A stretch of DNA of 64,000 nucleotides from Hedera helix. Taxonomy: Eukaryota > Streptophyta > Magnoliopsida > Apiales > Araliaceae. The position numbers were made by a program, and so were the translations under genes. The stretch spans positions 9,078,501 through 9,142,500 of the forward strand of contig OX359286.1 of assembly GCA_947179155.2 (NCBI GenBank). Direction: 5' to 3'. Under the pieces are notes generated by a model. It saw only the letters and a program-made list of their open reading frames with translations, made no database searches and was not told the origin of the DNA. Below, one piece after another: positions 22,935 through 34,193 of the stretch (within the stretch, counting starts at the first letter, position 1; each line of letters starts with the position of its first letter).

Positions 22935-24263
22935 TATTATGAGGTTACATGAACAAGTTCGGATAATCCTTTTTCATTCTTTCCTCTAGCTCCCACGTTA
23001 CTTCCTCAGTATTGTGGTTCTTCCACACTACTTTTACATAAGGTATTACCTTATTCCTTAAAATTTGCTCATTCCGATCAATAATTTGAACAGGGGTTAA
23101 CGTTAAGTCTTTCTCGATCTAGATAGGTTCGTATTCAATCACATGCTTGTAGTCTAGCTTATACAGCCTTAACACCGATACATGAAAAATATTATGTATA
23201 TGCTCTAACTCTGGAGGTAATGCCATGGCGTAGGCTACCTCTCCTATTCTTCTCAGTACTTCAAAATGTCTAATGAATCTTGGACTCAACTTTTTCTTCT
23301 TTCAAAATCTAATTTTTCCCTTCCAGAGAGATACTTTTAGAAATACATAGGACCCTACTTCAAAATCTCTCTTCTGTAGATGCAAATCTACATACCTTTT
23401 CTGTCTGTCTTGCGCTGCTATGAGTCTTGATCTTATCAGTCTGACTATCTCTGTGGTCTATTGCACTATTTCAGGTCCTAATAATTTACGCTCTCCTACC
23501 TCATCCCAACAAAGGGGTGTTCTGTACTTCCTTCCATACAATGCCTCATAAGGCGGCATACCAATACTCGCATGATAACTATTGTTATACGCAAATTCAA
23601 CTAACAGTAAATGGTCGCCCCAATTACCCTTGAAATCCATTATGCATGCCCTCAGCATATCTTCTAGTGTTTAAATTGTTCGTTCACTTTGCCCATCAGT
23701 TTGAGGATGATATGGTGTGCTCAATCTCAACTGCGTGCCCATACACTCCTGAAAACTCTTCAAAAAATTAGATCTGAATCGCGGATCTCGATCTAAAACA
23801 ATCGATAACAGAACTTTATATCTGGACACTATCTCTTTCACATAAAGCTTTGCTAGTTGACTCAAGTTGAATTTGATCTTGATCAGCAATAAGTGTGCAG
23901 GCTTTGTCAGTCGATCCACTATCACTCATATTACATCATAACCCTTCTGCGTAGTTGGAAGTTCCACTACAAAATCCATTGTAACGTGCTCCCACTTCCA
24001 TTCTAGAATCTCTAGCGATTGTAGCAGTCCACTAGGTCTCTGATGTTCTGCCTGAACTCTTTGACAAGTTAGGCATTTACTAACACATTCTGCCACGTCT
24101 TTCTTCATGTTAGGCCACCAAAAGTGTTGTCAAAGATCTTGATACATCTTCATGCTACTCGGATGAATTGAATATCTTGAACTGTGTGATTCTTGTAGAA
24201 TCTGTTCTTTTAACTCGGATACCATTGGCACCCATATTCTTCCTTCAAATCTTAGCAAACCAT
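22935..24263 (-). pseudogene. Integrase and chromodomain part of a degraded pol
   Basis: Reading the - strand from 24263 down: the HHCC zinc finger and a WWPNMKKDVAECVSK stretch, then integrase core fragments including the SIVLDRDPRF and YHPQTDGQSERT blocks, the YNNSYHASIGMPPYEALYG block, and the chromodomain down to about 22940. Stops and frameshifts break it into several ORFs (24108-23926, 23925-23671, 23658-23458). It closely resembles the intact pol at 1542-5837, so it is the same lineage. Confidence 0.88.
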
Positions 24264-24447
24264 TGTGTTGAACATTGAATAATTAAATTTGATGATAAGA
24301 AATAATGTACAAGGGCTGTATTAGATAAGATCAAAACTGTTAGGTTGATCTCTTGTTAATTGTATAAAAGTCTTTTGTGTTGTGCTAAGACTTAGATAGA
24401 TCAAATCTGTTAGGTTGATCTGTTGGTGTAATAAAATCGTAGAAAGA

Positions 24448-24635
24448 ACTCTACGATTTATGTCAAGGAAACTCTACGATTTGAACAGACTCTACGATCA
24501 AGGCAACCAATCGTAGAATGGACTCTACAATTGTGGTCCAGAAGACTCTATGACCAAACAGACTATGTTCTTTACGAAAAACCTTAAATTGAACTCTACG
24601 ATCAAACAGTCTAATAGTTGAGTAAACTCTACGAT
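24448..24635. repeat. Cluster of ACTCTACGAT motifs
   Basis: Exact copies are at 24448, 24471, 24489, 24593 and 24626, with variants near 24522 and 24545 and inverted CGTAGA copies nearby. They lie in the first quarter of the solo LTR, where U3 enhancers would be. Confidence 0.7.
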
Positions 24636-25321
24636 GATCAGTAAGAGATTATCCTTTACAGATCAATCACGTCAGCAGGGATATTCGTAGAGTTGATCAC
24701 ATAAGGTCGTTGAGCAAAAAGGCAAGAGACTTCACGTTTCTCATATCAGGAGCTATTCTATTCAAGCATTCAATCTTCATCAAAGTAACCAAAAAGGAAG
24801 CCTTTGCAAATCGATCAAGTCAGAAAAGTCAGGAGTCTGACCCAAGCGCACTATGGAACAGAAAGAAGACTTTCAAGGCAGAAAAGTCAGAAGACTGTGT
24901 CCTATAAGTCCTATAGTTTGGAAGGACCAAACGACTCTATAAAAGTTGGTGGGAACCTACAACTGACATATCTGTCCCAAAGGAAAAAGAAAACAACCTT
25001 CCATGGACTAACAGGTCAGATCAAATAAAATCTCATCAGAGCTTTAATGAGCTATATTAATATAATATACAGCAGCTCTCCTCTGTGAGGTAACGGAAAG
25101 AAATACAAGTTTAAGAAGATGATCCAACGGGAAGAAATCTGAAGCCCTAACTTCTTAAATACTAAGATCAGCAAAAGAGAAAGGAAGCATTGCACAAAAA
25201 GAAAAAACGCAAGAAGTGAAAAAGATTGAACTCATAAGAAAGCTTGCATTGCTACTAAGCCCTTCAAACACTCAAGCTAATAAGCAACTTAGTAGCACAT
25301 CCAAATATACATCAATCCAGA

Positions 25322-25425
25322 AGAGTTCTTTGTGAACTGGTGTAAGCAAGTCTGTTAGACTTGGAGAGTTCTTTGTGAACTAGTGTAAGCAAGTCTGTTA
25401 GACTTGTAAAGTTCTTTGTGAACTA
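25322..25425. repeat. 44-bp tandem repeat, about 2.4 copies
   Basis: Units begin AGTTCTTTGTGAACT at about 25323, 25367 and 25410. The first two continue GTGTAAGCAAGTCTG. Each contains an AGTTC...GAACT inverted repeat. Confidence 0.75.
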
Positions 25426-25545
25426 AAATTCCAAGACTGCGGGTCTTGAAGGAATCTTAGTGATTCAGATATTGTAAAAGAAAGACAGAATGAGAGAGAC
25501 TGTCATCTACTTTGAATCTTGTCTCTTATACATCAGTTATGCGTT

Positions 25546-26590
25546 TTCTAATTTGATTGCATTCTTGATCTTGAGTCTGAGCTTCCTTCACCTTATCCAA
25601 TAACATTAGATGAGCTTCAATAACATATTACTTTTCTTTTGACAACATCGAATATGTCACTTCTATTTCCATCTCTTTGATCAACTCTTCCTAAGCAATT
25701 ATCATTTTCAATCTTTCTCGACCCTTCCTATTTAGGGTGTCGACCACAACATTAGTTTTCCCTGGATGGTATAGAATTTCACAATCATAGTCTTTGATTA
25801 ATTCTAACCACCTCCTCTACCTCATATTTAAATCCTTCTAAGTGAAAATTTACTTCAGACTTTTCTGGTTTGTATATATTTTACACTTCTCTCCATACAA
25901 ATAATGTCTCCATATCTTCAAGGCAAAAATCACTACAACCAATTCCAAGTCATGGGTAGGATACCCTTTTTCATAGTCCTTCAGTTGCCTTGACACGTAT
26001 ACTGTAACCTTGTCGTGCTGCATTAACACACAACCAAGTCCCTTATGCGATGCGTCATTGTACACTACAAATCATCTTATATTATTAGGCAATAATAACA
26101 CAGGCACTTCACTTAACCTCTTCTTGATTTCCAGAAAACTCTTTTCATATTTGTTCGACCATACAAACTTCACAGCTTTCCTCGTCAAATTAGTTAGAGG
26201 TTTTGACAATTTCAAGAAATCTTTAATGAATCTTCTATAATATCCGGCTAATCTAAGAAAACTCTGCACTTTCGTTGGTGTCTTCGGTTGTTCCCAATTA
26301 ATTACTGCTTCAACCTTTGCTAGATCCACTGATATCCCTTGTTGGTCAATTACGTGCCCCAGAAATTGCACCCTTTCCAACCAAAATTCACATTTCAAAA
26401 ACTTTGCATGCAACTTTGCTTCCCTCAACTTTTCCAACACTATTCTCAAATGTTCCGCATGATCTTCCTGGGTCTTCGAATAAATTAAAATATTATCAAT
26501 GAACACCACCACGAACTTATCTAAATATGGCTTAAATACTCTATTCACCACATCCATAAATGTAGTTGGTGCATTCATCAAACCAAAAGG
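25546..26590 (-). pseudogene. RT and RNase H part of a degraded pol
   Basis: From 26581 down to 26072 the - strand reads the second half of reverse transcriptase; the catalytic FIDD reads FIDN, so the second Asp is lost. RNase H follows (26065-25850, with NDASHKGLGCVLMQ), then a connection region with stops to about 25546. The upstream half of RT is missing: homology ends abruptly at 26590. Confidence 0.88.
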
Positions 26591-27423
26591 CTAAGTGATA
26601 GTCATTGCATATAATGATTATGTCAATTTCCTATATAAATTGTAGGTTGAACGAAAGACGCAAATAAGCATAACTGGTAGAAGCGAACCAGGCAAGTTTT
26701 TCAGATATTGTTACTATGTGTATAACTGTTATGTGTGCACTTGAAGCATGTGATAATTTGAATTAAATATGTTTTTGTGAAACCATATGAGATGTGTTGA
26801 TTCTATATGATAGAAAGCCTGAATTAATTGAATAAGTTGAATTGTATGTCATGTATTCATTCCAATGCATGATCAGTATGTTGCATGAATAAATGCGAAG
26901 CATGAGAACCATGATGCATTCATATAATGTAATGTATGAAGCATGAGAAGCATGTATAAACATGAACTATGTGTTATGTGCTATCTGTTAGACTTGTTGA
27001 GCCGTCGTGCTCACTCTTGCCTAAACCAACATTTTCAGATAGTGCAAATTATTTGAAGTTCTCGATAAAGATCAAGGAACAGGAAAGCATATTACTTTCA
27101 CTGAAGATCTAAATATTTGTTGTAGATATCAGTCCGAATTGGACAGGTAAATGATTGTGTAGTATAATACTTAGTTGGTATATTATATGAGTGTTAAATA
27201 TTCAAGTTGATTGTAATAGAATGTCGTATTATATATGATATTAAGACATACTAGGAATGTATAAAGATTTCGATTCTGGAATAGAAAGAGATGATGTAAA
27301 ATTGTAAATAAATAATTATTTAGCAATTATAATATTGTTGTAATTCATGAACAATAAGGAAAAGGTTGTACTCGTGTTGAACCGGATCCGAGGTTCAAGG
27401 AACCCGGATTTGGGGTCGTCACA
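26591..27423 (+). repeat. Truncated 5' LTR of the LARD-like element
   Basis: It matches 33361-34193 with three single-base differences. Its first 3.7 kb are missing. The breakpoint shares AAAGG with the adjoining pol remnant. Confidence 0.93.
26692..27038 (+). other. Candidate GC-AG intron in LARD-like 5' LTR
   Basis: The donor CCAG|GCAAGTT and acceptor ATTTTCAG are present, with GCTCACTCTTGC about 30 bases before the acceptor. Length 347 bp, shorter than in related LTRs. Confidence 0.45.
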
Positions 27424-27426
27424 AGT

Positions 27427-27438
27427 TGGTATCAGAGC
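27427..27438 (+). promoter_or_regulatory. Primer binding site of the LARD-like element
   Basis: TGGTATCAGAGC, the initiator-Met tRNA type, lies 3 bases after the LTR end at 27423. Confidence 0.95.
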
Positions 27439-29650
27439 TGATAGGTTATAAACCTTATGTAAGAGTACCTTAGGCTATAACCATAGTAGTAGATAAGTAA
27501 AATGATAAATGAATAAACTCCGGAAGAGTTTAAGTTATAAAAGATGAATTTGAAAAATTCATATATAGAAGATTATCCAAAGATGGATTTAAGAAGATAT
27601 AAGAGAGATGAAAAAGGTCATGCTGTACCTAATTTGAAGAAGTGATAAAAAATATCTTATGATAAGATTTTGAGAAGCATAAAGAAAATGCTAATAAGGT
27701 CATGAAATGATCTAGAGAGATGAACTCGTAATGAGGCAGATGTGTTAAAATATGAATGGATAGAATTCGTATTCAGTTAAGAAAAAAATTAGAAGTTTGG
27801 GGGTTTTTAATTGAGGACTCATATTAGTGGTTGAGCTGTACGATTCCTTGTATGGATTTGTGCTTGGTTTTAGAACCGCTTAGCTTTCTATATTAATATA
27901 GTGGTTGAGTTGAACGAACCCTTGTATGGGCGGGGGGCTATGATATGTCAGCGAACCAATTTGGGAGATGCTGCTGCGAAACTTGGCACGATCAGTGTGT
28001 ATCGTAGAATAAACGTATGCACTGATGGCAGGTGTTCCTTGCAGTGTTGAAGAGTTGGGAAACTGATGTATTTGTTCTTGGTTTAACGACCGCTTAACTT
28101 TCTATATTGATTAGTGGCCGAGTTGACCAATTTCTTGTATGGGCGGGAGATTGTGTTTGGTTTGACGACCACTTAGCTTCCTATAGTGATAATCGATTGA
28201 AACCTGGTGTCGCGCTATTTGTTATATGAATGTTGAAAAGGTGATTCTTTTCTCATGTATAATGAATAGGTAGAGGATGTTAAGTTAAGTTCGTGTTCTG
28301 AGAACCGACACGCATGGAAAGTTCGTGACTCACAGTTATGTGGTGGGACCCCTCAGCGAATGGGTGACTTTGGCCTGACTAGGACAAGTTCCTCAAACCA
28401 TATGATTGTGGTAAGTTCCTGAACCCAAATACGTGGTGAGTTTGATGAACAGTGAGTATGGATAGAGTTAAGTAGTCAGGTTAAGGCTATACTAGATATA
28501 GTTATTAAGCTGGAAAAGAATGTGGAGGAAAAATTTGAGGTGTTTTGAGGTTTTAGGATATTCCAAATCTTCTAGCTATGCTAGACTTTGAAATTCTTAA
28601 AATCGTGCCAAATTCGCACTGTTGTGCTTTTGAAAAGACAAATGAATTTTCTTGTTTTATTATTAAGTCGCAGTAACACGAGGTGTGGAGAAGTCCATCG
28701 TTACTTGTGATAAGATGATAAACGATGGAGTCATTAATGCAGAGTAACCTAGTGTTGGATGTATTTTTAAGCCCACTATGGTACGATGTAAGATGACAAA
28801 GTCATAAAATGATTTTCAGTATTTTGAAACGTTTAAAGAAGAGTCTATGCTAATTGTTTCGGCTAGACAAATTGACTTGAAAATATCAAAATGTATTTAT
28901 AAAATCATCACACGCCATTAAAGTCATGGTGCAGAGATGAAAAAGACAGAATCCTCAACGCACTGTTGCAACGGTGCGGTATCATGAAGTCCTATAAATG
29001 AATTTTAGTTACTTTAACTAATCTGAAATGATTTTTGAGTCGTGATATACGAACAGTTCAATGATGTGAGTCTACGTCATTTATTTTGACTGGACACTTT
29101 TGGTCAGAAATGACTCAAGTTTTATTTTCTAATCCAACTTATGCTGGAGCGGAATTTTGTAGTAAGTCTGAGGTGAACAACCCCATAATGGGGGATATGT
29201 CAGAGCCATGAATAAAGAACCCGCGAGGGGGCGCCCAACAGTGGTGGCATGCTGATATGGGTTGGTAAATCCAAAGAGTTCGACCCCGAGAAAAGTCGTT
29301 GTGCACAGCGCTAGAGTACGATAGGCTGATCACCTAGCGTACGAAACCATTGTGGTATGTTTTCAGTCTTTGTGATTGATAAACATTCTCGCAGTATGTT
29401 CACAGTCTTTATGACTCCTCAGAATAGTATGAAAGTTTTAATGAATATTTTGATTTTCAATTTATTCTTTTATAAGATATTGATTTTCAATTTATTCTTC
29501 TGCAAGATATTCCATTGTTCTGGAATTGTGAGTTTAGAAGTATGAACTTCCTAGCAAATGGTGGTCATAGAATTTGATGAGTAAAGAGTTATACTCAGAG
29601 ATGAAAAATTTGTAGAAATGAGCATGAGATAATTTCGGGGACGAAATTCT
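27439..29650 (+). other. Non-coding interior of the LARD-like element
   Basis: No gag or pol motif is recognisable on either strand. A repeat built on CTTAGCTTTCTATATT and CTTGTATGGGCGGG occurs three to four times (about 27822-28190). Near 29170-29340 a piece resembles chromovirus LTR intron sequence: CCCCATAATGGGG, then GTACGATAGGCTGATCACC, also found inverted at about 20945-20965. The short ORFs are not credible genes. Confidence 0.7.
27822..28190 (+). repeat. Dispersed degenerate repeat in LARD interior
   Basis: Copies of a roughly 70-bp unit lie at about 27822-27852 (partial), 27870-27940, 28077-28147 and 28156-28190 (partial), sharing TTGGTTT, CCGCTTA, TTTCTATATT and TTGTATGGGCGGG. Confidence 0.7.
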
Positions 29651-29666
29651 TATAAGAAGGGGTGAA
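29651..29666 (+). promoter_or_regulatory. Polypurine tract of the LARD-like element
   Basis: TATAAGAAGGGGTGAA precedes the LTR start TGTAATATCCC. Confidence 0.8.
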
Positions 29667-32020
29667 TGTAATATCCCAGATATTTTCAAGATTTTAAATA
29701 ATATCTTAATTGATTTTATTAAAGGTTAATGTTTAAAACCTAGAATGTGAGAAGTAAGATGTGTAGAAAATGGGTAAACAATTTTTTTTTTAACATAATG
29801 TATTTGTTAGAAATTAAATGTGGAAATATTTTATGATGCATATAGAGAATTTATTAAAGAAATAAATTCATTTGAGAAGTGAAGACGGTTATAAGGATAT
29901 ATATACATAGTTATATATTCCTAGAGTTGTGTTTGTTAGCCAAACAAGAAGATGAGTAAATTAATACTCAATAAAACTAATAAATTAATTAGTTTAATTA
30001 TGAGGTAAGAATGAAACTCATGAAATATAATTAATTATGTTAATTATATTAGTTATGAATTAAAGTTATATAAAAACTAAAAAGTTTGTCTAGAATGACA
30101 ATATTAAGAAGTTAATTGATTAAATAATTAACTTAATTATTAAGTTGTGATATAGAGTTCAAGTAATTTAATTACTACTAGTGGACTAGCCCAAAAGGAT
30201 TATAGATGTTAGCCCAATATGAAAATATTGATATGAAGTGGGTAATTAAATAATAAGCCCAAATGTTATGTTGATTAATAGTCCAAGAGGTAATTAATAT
30301 AAGTCCAATTAAATTAATTACCTAGCCCAAGTTATAAAGATGTGTGAGTTGTGTTGGGTAGCCCAAATAATTAAATAAGGGAGCCCAAGCAAAATAAACT
30401 AGTAGCCCAAATATTGAGTCCAAATTTAAAAGTCATATGTTGGTCAATATGTTGGAAAATTTCAAGTATTGATTGAGTGTAGAAAATTAACTAGTGTAGG
30501 GTTAATTGAATAACCCTAGTTGGTAGACATGAGAAAGCATTAACCAAACATTGGTTAATTGCTAGAGGAAGGAAGGTAGTGTTGAGAATTAACTATGGAT
30601 GAGTTAATTATGTAACCCAATGAGGTAGAATAATTAAAGGTAAGTCTAATTGGATTATATTATAAGTCCAATTGATGTATTAAACTAAGTTAAATAAATT
30701 AACCTAGTAGTCCATTTAATTAATTAAACCTTGATTCAAGTTATAATTAATCAAGCCCAATACTTGTTTTAATTAAATGTAACATAAGGTATATAATGTT
30801 AACCCAATGTAATAATTAAATTGAGCCCAAACCAATTAATTGGATGAGCCCAATATATTAAATCCTAGAGTCCAATGTGGAGCCCAAATGGTAGTCAAAG
30901 TTGTGGTCAATATATATACATTGGTGTATATATATATGGTTACTTATATAATGATATAGGATATAAAAATAAAGCCAAATTGGTGTAATATAAATGTAAA
31001 TCCCGAATTTTGGGGCTCACATGGTCAAAAAGGTTGCTTGTTGGTGATTTTGGAGTACAAAGTTGCTCAACAACTCCCCACCAACCCTAGTCTTTCAAGT
31101 GGTCATTCAAAAGGTCACTCATGTGGTCATTCCATGCTATAGTAAGCACAATTAGTACCTAAATTCACCAACACTAGTTGATTAGTGAAGGTTGATGGTG
31201 ATTAGGGAGGGTCTATATATAGCATCCATCATACTCTTGTTATGTTGGTTAGTCATTTTTCAAGAACTCCAAGAGAGAAAAGAGAGAGAGAGTTCTAGAG
31301 AAAAGTAAGCAAGCTTTGGGAGATGGATGTTCCACCAAGGAAATTTGCTAGAGAATGGACAAGAGGAAGTCATAAGCCAAGATCATGCCAAAAGGAAGAA
31401 GAGCATCCATGTATATAAGGTTAAAAAGTGTTCTAAACCCTCTTTAGTTCATTTTTATAGTTTAGATATGATTTGAACGGTTAAAATATATTTTTAACCG
31501 ATCAAAAGTTATTTTGATGCTCTAGAAGTCTTAAGCTATGTTATATTGGTAGAATCATGGTTTGATATAGTTAAATCATGTTTTGGTATGAGCGGTATGC
31601 ATAAAAATGCAATAAATGTCTATATTAAACTTTACCGGTAAAAACGTAGGTAGCTATGCGCTATTTAATGTTGTAGTTTGAAATGTAAAAGTTGGAAATT
31701 GGATTTCTATGGCTAAAAAGTTACCTCTGTGAGTTTTTAAGAAAACTCAACTTGAATCTTTCAAAAATGTGGAAAAATAAAGAAGTTATGGATTTTTCCC
31801 CCAAGCATGTTGATTTTAAAACCCTAGGTTGCATTGTGAGCGATTTTAAGCATAGATCCGTTTGGAATTTGGATTTGTGTTCTAAAGAGAAATTGTATAG
31901 GGGGAAATTCTGATGAGAATGGACTCAAGAATCACCCCAAAATATTTCCGTATGAGGAAGTTATGGCTGTCGGAGCGAAGGAGGGTCGGACAGCCCAAAC
32001 TGTGAAAACTTGCTGCATGA

Positions 32021-32187
32021 CCGGGGCGGCCTCGCTACTTTACGGGGCGGCCGCCCCACTCCACCAGGTGGTTTTTGTGTTGTTTAGTTGTCCGGGGCGG
32101 CCACGCCACCTTACGGGGCGACCTCGCTACTCCATCAGAGTTTTTTTTGTCGTCCGGGTCGGGTCGGGTCGGTTCGGTCCGGGTTGG
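32021..32187 (+). repeat. CpG-rich duplicated block in LARD LTR
   Basis: A unit starting CCGGGGCGGCC is repeated with a 71-bp offset (32021 and 32092). The first copy contains a perfect 14-bp palindrome GGGGCGGCCGCCCC (32044-32057). A (GGGTC)n-like run follows at 32153-32180. The block stands out in very AT-rich surroundings. Confidence 0.8.
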
Positions 32188-32268
32188 ATTTTTATGAAAA
32201 TTTAAGTTCATATAAGTGTAAAATGAGTATGTTTGTATAAAAAACTAATATATGTAGTTTATGAATGA

Positions 32269-33048
32269 GTGATTAAAATATTATTAAATGGATAATAATA
32301 TTAATAAGTGATTAAAATATTATTAAATGGTTAATAATATTAATGTGTGATTAAAATATTATTAAAGGGTTAATAATATTAATAAGTGATTAAACTATTA
32401 TTAAATGGTTAATAATATTAATGTGTGATTAAAATATTATTAAATAGTTAATAATATTAAGAAGTGATTAAAATATTATTAAATGGATAATAATATTAAG
32501 AAGTGATTAAAATATTATTAAATGGATAATAATATTAATAAGTGATTAAAATATTATTAAATGGTTAATAATATTAATGTGTGATTAAAATATTATTAAA
32601 TGGTTAATAATATTAATAAGTGATTAAAATATTATTAAATGGTTAATAATATTAATGTGTGATTAAAATATTATTAAATAGTTAATAATATTAAGAAGTG
32701 ATTAAAATATTATTAAATAGATAATAATATTAATAAGTGATTAAAATATTATTAAATGGTTAATAATATTAATGTTTGATTAAAATATTATTAAATAGTT
32801 AATAATATTAATAAGTGATTAAAATATTATTAAATGGTTAATAATATTAATGTGTGATTAAAATATTATTAAATGGTTAATAATATTAATAAGTGATTAA
32901 AATATTATTAAATGGTTAATAATATTAATGAGTGATTAAAATATTATTAAATGGTTAATAATATTAATGAGTGATTAAAATATTATTAAATGGATAATAA
33001 TATTAATAAGAGGTTTAAAATATTATTAAATGGTTAATAATATTTGAA
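32269..33048 (+). repeat. Twenty 39-bp hairpin units in perfect register
   Basis: The unit begins GTGATTAAAATATTATTAAA and holds an inverted repeat with arms AATATTATTAA and TTAATAATATT around ATGG or a variant. I counted twenty units with no indels: the first starts at 32269 and the last at 33010. Linkers mostly alternate between AATAA and AATGT ends, giving a partial 78-bp higher-order pattern. Confidence 0.93.
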
Positions 33049-33461
33049 TATAGTTGTATGTTATCAAAGGTAGATAATATTTTGAGGTATTTGGTACATT
33101 ATTAAATGTCTGAATCATTAAGTTATGAAAAAGAAGAATGTTTAATTAAATTAAACAGATGTAAGTAGTACATTGTGACTAAATTTTAGACAAATTATTA
33201 AAAGTAAGTCGTACGATGAACGTATAGTAAATGCGTAAGTTGGTTAAGTGTACCCGACATGTCCAACTAGGTTTGGGCTAGGGTTTTGTCCGGAACTTAA
33301 GGGTTCGTTTGTCGGACATCTTAAGAGTTAATAATTTAAAGTTAGAGTCTTATATAAAGGCTAAGTGATAGTCATTGCATATAATGATTATGTCAATTTC
33401 CTATATAAATTGTAGGTTGAACGAAAGACGCAAATAAGCATAACTGGTAGAAGCGAACCAG

Positions 33462-33808
33462 GCAAGTTTTTCAGATATTGTTACTATGTGTATAACTGTT
33501 ATGTGTGCACTTGAAGCATGTGATAATTTGAATTAAATATGTTTTTGTGAAACCATATGAGATGTGTTGATTCTATATGATAGAAAGCCTGAATTAATTG
33601 AATAAGTTGAATTGTATGTCATGTATTCATTCCAATGCATGATCAGTATGTTGCATGAATAAATGCGAAGCATGAGAACCATGATGCATTCATATAATGT
33701 AATGTATGAAGCATGAGAAGCATGTATAAACATGAACTATGTGTTATGTGCTATCTGTTAGACTTGCTGAGCCGTCGTGCTCACTCTTGCCTAAACCAAC
33801 ATTTTCAG
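33462..33808 (+). other. Candidate GC-AG intron in LARD-like 3' LTR
   Basis: This is the 3' LTR copy of 26692-27038 with the same donor and acceptor. One of the three LTR differences, TTGTTGAG versus TTGCTGAG, falls inside it. Confidence 0.45.
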
Positions 33809-34193
33809 ATAGTGCAAATTATTTGAAGTTCTCGATAAAGATCAAGGAACAGGAAAGCATATTACTTTCACTGAAGATCTAAATATTTGTTGTAGATATC
33901 AGTCCGAATTGGACAGGTAAATGATTGTGTAGTATAATACTTAGTTGGTATATTATATGAGTGTTAAATATTCAAGTTGATTGTAATAGAATGTCGTATC
34001 ATATATGATATTAAGACATACTAGGAATGTATAAAGATTTCGATTCTGGAATAGAAAGAGATGATGTAAAATTGTAAATAAATGATTATTTAGCAATTAT
34101 AATATTGTTGTAATTCATGAACAATAAGGAAAAGGTTGTACTCGTGTTGAACCGGATCCGAGGTTCAAGGAACCCGGATTTGGGGTCGTCACA

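Larger units (their letters stand above)
24264..25535 (+). repeat. Solo LTR, probably Ty1/copia, inserted in pol
   Basis: This block interrupts the - strand pol between integrase and RNase H. It starts TGTGTTGAAC or TGTTGAAC and ends ATACATCA; no clear target duplication was seen and about 11 codons of pol are missing, so the ends are approximate. Part of it (near 24291-24352) resembles the window end from about 63180. It holds many ACTCTACGAT motifs (24448-24635) and a 44-bp tandem repeat (about 25322-25420). Confidence 0.6.
20370..26590 (-). mobile_element. Broken chromovirus on the - strand inside the MULE
   Basis: 3' LTR (20370-22896), PPT and the 3' half of pol are present. The gag, protease, N-terminal RT and 5' LTR are gone. 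Pol is further split by a solo LTR (about 24264-25535). The break at 26590 joins directly to a truncated LTR of the neighbouring element with an AAAGG overlap, which suggests one large deletion. Confidence 0.82.
26591..34193 (+). mobile_element. LARD-like non-autonomous LTR element, 5' LTR truncated
   Basis: A truncated 5' LTR (26591-27423), PBS, a 2.2-kb internal region without coding capacity, a PPT and a 4527-bp 3' LTR make up the element. The two LTR copies differ by three transitions in 833 bp, so insertion was recent. Large LTRs plus a non-coding interior fit large retrotransposon derivatives (LARDs), presumably mobilised by a Tekay-type partner such as the one at 1-9792. It inserted into the MULE transposase: MULE coding sequence resumes at 34194. 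Confidence 0.85.
29667..34193 (+). repeat. 3' LTR (4527 bp) of the LARD-like element
   Basis: It starts TGTAATATCCC and ends GGGGTCGTCACA. Recognisable zones: an AT-rich first part with many AGCCCAA motifs; a block shared with the solo LTR at 34288-38905 that contains CCCGAATTTTGGGG; a CpG-rich block with two copies of a GGGGCGGCC unit (32021 and 32092); the twenty-unit hairpin array (32269-33048); and the candidate GC-AG intron. No coding sequence is supported. Confidence 0.92.
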
